A stretch of DNA of 64,000 nt from Cryptomeria japonica (lineage: Eukaryota; Streptophyta; Pinopsida; Cupressales; Cupressaceae), in NCBI RefSeq assembly GCF_030272615.1, contig NC_081412.1:665173352-665237351 (forward strand), written 5' to 3'. A program made the position numbers and the translations under genes. This document shows positions 1 through 9,171 of the stretch, piece by piece. How positions within the stretch are numbered: position 1 is the first letter of the stretch; the number at the start of each line of letters is the position of its first letter. Below the pieces are notes generated by a model. It had not been told where the DNA came from and did not search any database. It was given only the letters and a program-made list of their open reading frames with translations.

Positions 1-1
1 C

Positions 2-121
2 TTGGAGCATGTTTCTACCAAGGAGCAGCTTGCAGATATCTCTACTAAACCTCTGCCTAAGACTACTTTTGAGTATCTTAGAAGTCAGCTAGGGGTTGTA
101 TCCCTTCATGAGGTCAGTTGA
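2..121 (+). pseudogene. Ty1/copia pol, C-terminal end of RNase H (partial at window edge)
   Basis: The open frame entering from the window edge gives 39 residues ending in a TGA at 119-121. It contains the copia RNase H terminal signature, reading VSTKEQLADISTKPL, followed by a short F-E-Y-L-R-S-Q-L-G-V tail. In intact copia polyproteins this is the last segment, which follows the integrase and reverse transcriptase domains. The rest of the element lies outside the window, so whether the whole reading frame was intact cannot be judged; this small part has no stop or frameshift. A polypurine tract and an LTR follow in the expected order, which supports the call. Confidence 0.85.
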
Positions 122-448
122 GCATGATGTAGATTACATCAGTCCCGGAGCTACTTGCAAAATTTTACAGCAGGATTGGTGTAGAAGTGGAGTTATTCCA
201 CAGGGGGAGCATCAAGTTGTATGTTGTTGATGTTGATAAGTGAAATTTGACATTGTATGTTTTACTTTCAATTTGGCATTCTTGTCAAAGGGGGAGAAGA
301 ACTAGGTGATTTGTATGATTGATAGAGAGACAGAAGAGAGGTTGAAGACAAGGTGAATACTTGGTAATGTAAACCAGGATTCCTATTCACAATCACAACA
401 ATCAATGGTATTGATATTTGTATTGCCATCAATGCCAAAGGGGGAGAT
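122..448 (+). mobile_element. copia 3' untranslated region with polypurine tract
   Basis: This non-coding stretch lies between the pol stop and the LTR. It contains several G-runs preceded by A (for example AAAGGGGGAGAA near 290). The last one, at about 435-447, reads CAAAGGGGGAGA and directly precedes the TGTTGG start of the LTR, so it is the best plus-strand priming polypurine tract. The small frames here have no coding support. Confidence 0.7.
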
Positions 449-1812
449 TGTTGGCATTTGCATGAAGATTGCATTAATGATATGTTACGTTGTCATTGAT
501 GTCAATTAACCAGTAATGATATTGTTGATATTATTGTAATCATGTTTTGTAATTAGTAGGAAAAATTGTTTTATAACCGGTAGGCTAATTTGTGGAGTAA
601 ACTGTTATTGCTATGTATTGGAGAGTTGAACCGGTAAACCCTAATGGATTAAGTTTTGGTGAATTGGTTATATTGGTTTATGATCTGATGATGAGCTGTA
701 ATGATTATGACACATATGATTATTGTATGAAGAGAGTTTCAAAATGATTTTGGCGTGTTGGTGAAATGATTTTTTTCTAGGGAATGAGTAAGTATATTGC
801 ATGTAATGCAAAGCGTGTGATGAGTTACTAAGTTCGATGAAGCGGCGATCAAGGAGCAATTGAGGTTTTCTTGATTGATGCGCAGATCTTTCTATGTAAT
901 CCAACGGTCATACTTGAACCGATTTATTTGTAGTATCTATGAGAATTAGGTTTTTGTTGTGTTATCGACCTAATTAATTTGTTTTTAAGGTCGATGAATT
1001 GTTTAGTTTTAGAGTTGGCAAAGTTTTAGTTGAGTGTGTGGTTGCCAAACCGGATGATGTATCTTCAGTGTGAGTAAAGGCAAATAGGAGCATGAAAAGG
1101 ATCTGAACAAGCAAGTGGAGTGCTATTCAAACATATCATCAAACTCTTGTTGTTTTCTAGCTCCCTTAACCGAGTAAGCTCTAACAAGCTTGGTGCTATT
1201 CAAATCCTCTAACCAGGTGATCCATTATCTTGGATTTCAAATCCTCTACCAAGGTTACTCCTTACGGGGTATTGCTTCTAACAAGGCATTATAGTCAATC
1301 TCTTAACTAGGTGGTCCCTAACAGGATTTGTTCTTAATAGGAATTTTGTAAAGCTTTAATAGACTAGGCTCCTAACAGGGAGAACTTCAGAAGAGTTCAA
1401 ATAGTTATCTTTTGAGTCTCATCTCACCGTGGTTTTTCCAATTTGGGTTTCCACGTCAAAAATATTGTGTCAAGTGGTGAATGTTTTTTTGGTTATATTC
1501 TTATGGTTGATTTGGTTAACTACTTAATTCACTTTGATATATCATGATAACCGGAAGCATTGTGAAATGAATTTTTACTGACATATGTAAAAGCATTTGG
1601 ATATTTATGACTTTGAAGTTGTTTACTGTTAATTTGTTGTAACAGTCAACCGGTTTATCTTGAAGGTTTTTATCTTAACAGTGATATTGGATAAATAGTT
1701 CTAAGTCTACTTTGAGAGATTGATTTTGAGACTAGTGAGTTTGTATTAGTTTTTATATCTAGTGATTCACCCTTCCCTCTCAACAGTTAACTAGATTCTT
1801 ATTCTTTCATCA
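449..1812 (+). repeat. 3' LTR of the copia element
   Basis: The LTR starts TGTTGGCATTTG immediately after the polypurine tract. It contains several ACCGGT/AACCGGT motifs, the conserved copia stretch with a GTGGTTTTTCC...GGGTTTCCACG layout near 1430-1456, and a C-rich TTCACCC...CCTCTCAAC block near 1767-1785 that resembles the end of the complete copia LTRs at 32-39 kb. The 3' border is uncertain (about 1812-1829), because the matching 5' LTR and any target duplication lie outside the window. LINE-derived sequence begins directly after it. Confidence 0.7.
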
Positions 1813-1829
1813 TACCATCAAGTTTTAGG

Positions 1830-4030
1830 CTAGTTCTCCAAAATAGTGTTATACCTTCCTCGGCCCCCTTTGAGCTTTTTCACCAAAAATTTGTGGATGA
1901 CACCATTCTTTTGGGATAGGCATCCATTGTTGAAGCTAAGTTTTAGAGGACCATCCTCACTAATTATATAAAAAATCCTTGTCAAAAACTCAATATGGAA
2001 AAAAACACTCTTTACTTTATGAATGCTGATCAATCTCTCCAAAACAAGATCGGTGATATCCTTAATTGTAACATTTATCTCCTTCCATCTACATATCTAG
2101 GCCTCCCCCTCACTACTAGCAAGGTGGATAATTTAGGTTGGATGAGACTGTTGGAAAAAAAATAGAGAAAGTTGGTTGGATGGAAAAGTGCAGTCCTTTG
2201 AAATGTTGGTAAGCTCCATGCTTCCCTATAGAGTCCCTTGGTTTACCTTCTCTCCCTATTTCACATCCTGATCTCCTGGGTTAAGAAATTAGATCAAATT
2301 CAAAGGAGATTCCTTTGGGTTGGAGTGGAACAAAGAAATAGAATATCCCTTGTCAATTGGGAAAAAGTTCTCTATATGAAACTTGCTGACGAGTTGAGTA
2401 TTAGAGGTTCTAGACCCCTCATTGAAGTGTTGTTTGCTAAGATTGGCTAGAGACTCTTATCTCAAGATGCAAAGTGGACCTCGATTGTAGAAAATAAGTA
2501 TTTGAAAGGGAGAGATTTGAATTTTTTGGATTCGAATATTGTGACTAGAGGATCTCATATAGATAGAACAATCTTCTAAAGACCCATGAATTTATCTCTA
2601 AAAGCTCAATCTAACAACTTGGTAATGGTCAAAACATTCAGTTCTGGAAAGAACCATGGATCTCACCCATTCCCCTCAAATTTCATCCTATTTGTGCAAC
2701 GGTCAAAGATGATCTATCTACCAATCTTGGGACCCGTCTCTATTACTATTGGATTCCCCTCTCATCTCTCTCAGAGTGTAAATTCAAAGCCCTTTCAACA
2801 TTCCTCAGTTGAAAAGGTATGTTGTGGAATAACTCCTCAAAATCCTCCATATGATTAGATTTTATAGGAGAGATGAATATGATGTTTGGTTTGGTGTCCT
2901 TTGAAGGATGATGATTTCATGGTTAAATATGGCTTTGCATTCACCTTACCCTCTCCAGTGCCCCTCTTCAAGTGGGACTTTATTTAGAGAACAAATACTA
3001 TGCCTAAAGTTTGTTTCTTCTCATGGACTATTTTTCATGGTAGAATCTTAAGTATGTATGACCTCAAGAAGCGTGGCTTCTAGTTGGCCAATAGATGTAT
3101 TCTTTGTGAAAATGAGGGGGAAAGTATTGAAAATCTTCTATTCCATTGTCTCTTCTCCTAGAATGTTAGATAAAAGATTATTGGCATGTTTTTTCTATAC
3201 TAGACCTTTGGAATAAGGATAATCTTTTGGATGAGTTTATGGCTTCCTATCATCCCCTATTTCTTGAGCTATAGAGGCAGTATTTCTTTCATACTATATG
3301 GTGTTTGTGGAAAGAGAGGAATAATAGAATCCTTAGTGAAAGAAGGTGTGGATGGGAGGATCTATTCAACATAATTATATTTCTAATGTTAAGGAGAATA
3401 TGACTTAGTTTGTGAAATAGAAATATTCTCAACCCCCGCTTCCCCTAGATTGAGCGATCACTAGATCTTGGGATTTGGAGTCAACCATGTCAGGATTTTC
3501 TACCCCTCCTATTGGATTTCATAATCTGATTAAATAGACCCTCCTCGATAACAGTTGGCTAAAGTTGAATTTTGACAGGACTTCCTGTGATAACTCGGGT
3601 TAGGCAAGAGGGGGTGGTGTGATCAAAGACTCATGTGGTTGCTTAATCCTTACCTATGTAGTGAACCTTGGTGTCCAAACTTCCAAAATGGTGGAAGTGG
3701 CCTCAACATTTCATGGGTTAGTTTCTATTAGGGGAAAGGGTCTAAGATGAATCATTGTTGAAGGTGATTCTTGCAATATAATTGTGATGCTCAATGAGGT
3801 GGCTAAACCAAACTAGAAGACTACTTCTCTCATCACCAAGTGTTGTGCTCTCCTTCCTACTTCCAATAAAGTTATATTTTTCCATATGTGGTGTGAGGGC
3901 TATTGTGTGGTGGATAAGCGAGCAAGTCTTTGCAATGGTTATCAATTTAAAAATATCGTCTCACCTGCATGAAATCATGATTGTGTCTCATGCCATGATC
4001 TTGAATGAATTAACTATTAATGATGAATAA
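1830..4030 (+). pseudogene. Decayed plant LINE: 3' part of RT, zinc-binding region and RNase H
   Basis: Read across many stops and frame changes, the plus strand gives the second half of an L1-type plant LINE ORF2. In order I see an RT active site F-V-D-D-T-I-L-L-G near 1890-1915, a YLGLPLTTSK motif near 2095-2120, the segment QIQRRFLWVGVEQRNRISLV near 2297-2355, a zf-RVT-like region with spaced Cys and His (C-I-L-C-E...H-C) near 2970-3170, and an RNase H-like segment (W-L-K-L-N-F-D ... GGGVIKDS ... IIVEGDS) near 3550-3790. The N-terminal endonuclease and most of RT are absent; the fragment begins beside the copia LTR. It cannot encode a working protein. Confidence 0.8.
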
Positions 4031-4189
4031 TCTCAAGATTACCATTTTGGTACTTTCTATTCTTACCTTCTCCTTTCCTTGCTGGATAAGGCAACATGAC
4101 TTAATATTGTTGGTACCTATCATTGTATATATTAGACCTGTTGCTTTTTCAATCTAGTTTTTGGTTTACCAAAGATGGGAGATGATTTG

Positions 4190-5720
4190 AACTAGGTATA
4201 ACTTGATGAGTGCACTAAATTTAAAAACAATGTGGAGCTCTCAAGTAAGGTGAATCAAGGAAATTTGGATTCCTATGTGGAGGGGATGATCGACCATGAT
4301 CCCAAACTTTCTATGGCTTTCTTACAAGACTGGGATATTGGCACTGTTAAAATTGGGAGTGTTGCCTTTGTGGATTTTCAAGAGACCATTGAAAAAGTGA
4401 CTATATTGGCCCTTGATAGCATCACCCTTCCTAAAAATCCCAAGGGTAGTTACAAGGAAGATTTCAATCATTTTCTTGAACCTAGAGAAGGGGTTTCTAG
4501 GATCGAAAGCACCTTCAATAGGGAAGAGCTTCCTGGTATTTAGAAGGAGGCAACCCTTATTCTCATTAAGTACTTGACTCTCGATGAAAGGAAGAGGAAA
4601 TTTCACCTTCAGATTTTCCCTATGTTGAACTACCTTCACCACAGGGTAAGAATAAATTTTCCCTATTGGGTTTGTCCTCTTTGTTAAAATCTATTTATAA
4701 AGCTTGTGTTAAGAGTAAACCCCCTCTTCATCAGGGTCTTAACCATAGGTTATATAATTTCTATTTGGTTCTAACCGCCTCTAGTGGGACCCCCATTATT
4801 GATATTGGATCCACTTATGACTCTAATCTTTATATCGATCTCATTGTCACCCCCTCCAATTTGATTTGAGTTAAAAACTTACCACAAGAAAGAACCCTAC
4901 ACGTATGGCCAAATTTAAAATGATTGCTACCATTAAAAAGGACCATGATGTGAAAACCCAAACTGAGGTGCACTCGGATGTAGATTATTGAGGACTTGTG
5001 TTCTAATTCTATTTCATTTGATGAATATAATTCCTCTGAAAAACATGGGCTTAGATTGATCCAATGCCACTAATGTTGACACTAATTCCAACCTTCCCCC
5101 AACAAACCCTCCTTCATATGCTGATACCAATCCATCAAGCTTGATTATGATCCTCACTAATATTGTGAAAGACTTGCATGATTCAATGTGAAAATGCAAG
5201 ATGACTTGTGGAAGTGGCTATTAGGGTATATGAATGTCACCATCAAGAAAATTAATCAATTGGAGGTGTGAGCTAAGGCTAAAGATAGGGCTAATACCTG
5301 GTTGCATGATTTAGATGAAGATAGAGTGTGGATATTTACAAATGATCTTGTTGGCTACATGGGGCAGCAGGATAAGGTGAATGGGAGTATTGATGATATG
5401 GACACCAAGATTAAGATGGTTGGGACCAAAAATCGACAAGGAAAAAAATAAGAGAATCGATGTGGCCCTCAAGAAAAAAATTGAGGAGGATAATCTTGGT
5501 TGCAAGAATGCAACCAATATGCATAATCCCTCCCTGCAGACTATCTAGACTATCCAAGTTGAAATGAGTAGAAAAAGGGATAAGAAACATAAATGCATAG
5601 AGGTGCTGAGTGTAGGTTCAGGCCTCATAGAGTCCTTGGTCAAAGCCACCCCTGATTCTTCCTTGGTGTTCTCTGCCTCTGGGATCAATTCTTGCAAAAC
5701 ATTATCTCAAATAAAGTGTT
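4190..5720 (+). pseudogene. Broken unidentified coding remnant
   Basis: A 103-codon frame (4232-4543) reads on past a stop at 4541-4543 in the same frame to about 4665, then continues one frame away at 4666-4869. Together they look like one protein of 200 or more residues broken by a stop and a frameshift. Visible segments include SYKEDFNHFLEPREGVSRI, KYLTLDERKRKFHLQIFPML and PPLHQGLNHRLYNFYLVL. Weaker coding-like sequence with many stops continues to about 5720. The style resembles uncharacterised repeat-associated proteins of conifer genomes, but I cannot name a family or function. The neighbours are LINE remnants, so a transposon origin is likely. Confidence 0.4.
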
Positions 5721-6100
5721 AAGTTTGTTCCAATATGGGTAGGATAAAAATTCCCCCATGTAGTCGATCATTTCTTTCTGCCTTTAATGGGTGGCTGCTC
5801 TAGTTTTTGTGCTTGTCAGTCTCTATCTATTTCTGCTAGTTTTCTAGTTTTGTTGTCGGCTTTTGGGTTTCCCACCTAGGTTTTTGCATTGTTTTAGTGG
5901 GGTATTTTTTGGTTGTTGTGCATCCCTCATGCGCTCTGGGTGTCTTTATGTGGATATATAATGGTACGAGCCTATCTCACTTTTATTAATCAAAACATCC
6001 TAAATAATAATAATCAATTGAATCCTTTTAATATTACCAAGAGTATTAATTAAATACATGATATCAAATATTAAATATTCTATTTATATATATAATATAT
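5721..6100. other. Non-coding, possible repeat tail
   Basis: No coding pattern is visible. The T/G-rich sequence at 5780-5990 ends in TTTATTAATCAAAAC near 5978, which resembles the 3' tail of a LINE. A short AT-rich run with a (TA)n stretch follows at 6080-6105. Confidence 0.35.
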
Positions 6101-7535
6101 ATATGCGAGAGCCTCTGTTCCTTTTATGGTTCATGCTTTTGTTGAGGCCTCTATCTCTGATGTCTTATCCAGTAGCACTTTTCTCTTTGGTTATTACCTC
6201 CTTGGGGGAGATATGTGGTTGGATCTTTCTCACTTCATTTTTGGTAGTTTTTGGGTGTTGGCATTTTGGCCCTTTCAATCTCTACCTATGTTGAGCTGAA
6301 GAGATTTTGTTTCTGTTTGGCTACTAGGTTCTCTATTGTGGATGGATAAATGTCGGCTGTTGTGCATTTTGGTGGGGTTGGGTTCATGTATTTTGGTATT
6401 TATTGGAGGAGATTTGATGTTCTCATTCCTTTACTCTTATCCTCACCAAGTGTGGGTTCTTCTACTGTGGTTGTGGCCCTTTCTCCTCTTGCAACTATTG
6501 GTTTGTTATATCTAGCCTCAAAGTGATAGTTTTCTTGGGCTAGTTTTAGTGATGAGATCTTTTTGGCAGGTTTTGGAGCTAGTAATGTTTTTTATCTCAT
6601 AACCAATATCATTTATGGTAGAGAGGTTGAGCTTCTAAGAGCTTTGTCTACTTGCTAGTCTAAATTGAGGTTGTGGTGTTTTATATGTCTATTTTTTAGC
6701 TTTCTTGGTCTTCCCCTATTATTTGTAGTTGTAGAAGATCTATGGAGAGAGAACTTTCTAGATTTTTTTTCTCAAGCTTGAGTTGTTGTCTTTAGGTATT
6801 TAGCGGTAGATTTTGTGGTTTTTTGGTGTTTTTGGTGAAGGGTCTCTTCTACTATTGTGGAAGTGAAGTCTTTTTTTTTATTGATGCTAACATGGTACTT
6901 TATGTAGATCTTGTTGATTTTTAGTTGAGGGCCCACATTGTTATTTCCCTAGCCTCATTTCACAAGCCTTCTATAGAGGTCTATTATTTTACTATGGATT
7001 TGGAGACCTTCCACATGGGAATGATTAATGGTATATTTCTTCATTATCTCTATTCCTCTCTTACCTTTCACATTGAGGTGGGTACTTCTCTTATTGAGGT
7101 GGAGAGTGTATGTGTGGGAGATGTTTAGTGTTTCTACAAGGGGGTTGTTGCTGCCTTTTCTTAAGGCCTTAATTGTAAGGTTTTTTATTATGCCTATGTT
7201 CCTATCTTCTTTCATTTCTCTTCTATTGACGGGGAGACTAAGGAAGGGAAAATTAAGCTCATTTATGGTTTTGGGAGCTTGTACAAAACCCATTGTTATT
7301 GTTCTCCTTAAGATGAGTTATTAGGTGGTGTCAATCCTTTTAATATGCCAATGGTTTAGTAATATTTTGATTCTATTGTTCTAGTGTTATCTGTTGGCAA
7401 CATTTTGCTTGTGAGTTTTAAATTCTAATAAAATCTTATTACATGGGCTTTGGGGTCCCTTCAAAACTTATTGTATGGAGTTTCATGTCCCCTCAAAACC
7501 TGCTTTATTCTTAATAAAAAAAGTAAAAAAAAAAT
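6101..7535 (+). mobile_element. Probable decayed LINE 3' region with A-rich tail
   Basis: The sequence is T/G-rich with no long open frame. The short frames (for example 6058-6294 and 7028-7324) are hydrophobic low-complexity readings without a recognisable domain. The 3' end has a GGGGTCCC/TGTCCCC block followed by CTTAATAAAAAAAG and a further A-run near 7505-7535, as seen at the 3' ends of plant LINEs. No RT or endonuclease motif was found, so the class is an inference from the tail only. Confidence 0.35.
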
Positions 7536-9107
7536 AATACATTACTAATAGTAATTAGTAAATTAATTAATTAAGGTGACAAATACAAAACAATCAACAA
7601 ATTAAATAAGAAATACTAAGTTATATGGTATCAAATATGAATTAATTAAGTACTTAATAGGAAACAAAATATTGTTAATTTGAAAGAGCCTAATAATAAA
7701 CAATAATTTAATAACAAAATATTATTTAAGAAGGAAAGAATAAAAAAATAAGAAATAAATCAATGAAAAAATATCAAATACTAAAAATAAAATTAATATT
7801 AACTAAAAAGGAAACAAAGACCAAATATTAATAGTAATACTAATACTCAAGTATAATATTAAATAATAATTTAAGGAATAAATTAAAATATGAAAGAGAA
7901 ATATGATATTTAGATATTTGATCATGAAATAAAATTCTATTAAAAATCGTAAAGAACAAAAAAAAATGTATTAAATATCGAAGAAGGAAAAAAGTATAGA
8001 AAAATATTTTTATTCTTATGGTTTTTATAGAAACAAATGTATTATATATCACAGAAGGAAAAAATTATAGAATTTTTTTTTTTTCTTATGGTTTTTATTT
8101 ATACAAGTGACTATTAAATGTTCTTATTTTTTAAAATGAAAGGTGGTGAAGATAAGAATCAAACTAAAGGTAAGAACCTTGTACAACAAATTATATTTTT
8201 TCTCTAGTCTAACCTTTTTTTGACATGTCTTTTTTCTTAATTCAATTTTCTTTTCTTTCTTTTTTCCATATGGTTATATCAATAATCTTTTAGACCTCAA
8301 CATAATGTTAAGAAAATAATGGTATCCCATTCAATTATAGGTTAATGTGATAAATTGAATTTATATTTTATTAATTCAAAGTCTTGTGATATTTATTTGT
8401 AAAACAATATTTTAGTACATGTATGTATGTTTATTAGAATTGTTTAAATAACAAAAATTTGGTCCATTATGTCATATCAAAATTAGTACTAAAAAAGATA
8501 TTTTAATTAATTTGTAATAATATATTTACTATTGTATATAAATTTTATATAAATATTTTAAAAAAGACATTACTTATTATTTAAAAAATCTTTAAATACA
8601 CCTAAGTTAAGTTGAATTAGAAACTTAATTTAAATTAAAAATATTATATAATTAAATTCAAGATATATATTATTTACATCATCTTCAATATACAAATCAA
8701 TATGTTAATAAGCAACAACTAAAGAATCAATTATAAATCAAACAATATTCATTGAAAAAAATTCAAAGACAAAGCTTTTAATATCTTATTATGATTGAAT
8801 ATCTAAGAATTAAAAAAATGATGAAAATAAGAATAAAATAAAACATAGAAAATTAAAATTAAAACTTTAATAATTAAAAATGGAATATATAATATAAATA
8901 TAATATAATAAAATTAAATTTAAATAACTTCAACGTAAAAAAAGATATTTTTAATTAAATAAAATAAATCTTAAACAAATAAATACTTTTACATAATAAA
9001 TAAAATAAATTTTAACTATATAACACAGAGAAACGCGAAAGAAAAATTCTTAGAGAAATACTGTAGTAACAATAAACGAATAGATTAGGATAACTAAGAA
9101 GTTGAAT
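7536..9107. other. AT-rich intergenic spacer upstream of the RLP gene
   Basis: Very AT-rich sequence dominated by AATTAA, ATAATA and poly-A/T runs. I see no open frame with coding character, no transposon domain and no RNA gene. The last few hundred bases would hold the distal promoter of the RLP gene, but no specific element can be defended. Confidence 0.6.
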
Positions 9108-9134
9108 ATTATATATGAATGCCTCTTTATAAAG
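9108..9134 (+). promoter_or_regulatory. TATA-like boxes upstream of the RLP gene
   Basis: Two candidates lie just upstream of the start codon: TATTATATATG at about 9107-9117 and CTTTATAAAG at about 9125-9134. With ATG at 9172, the first would place transcription start near 9140 and give a short leader of roughly 30 bases; the second would leave only a few bases of leader. The first is therefore more plausible. This is position-based inference. Confidence 0.4.
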
Positions 9135-9171
9135 TCTATGGTCAGTCCACAGGAACTTCGTTATCCCCATC

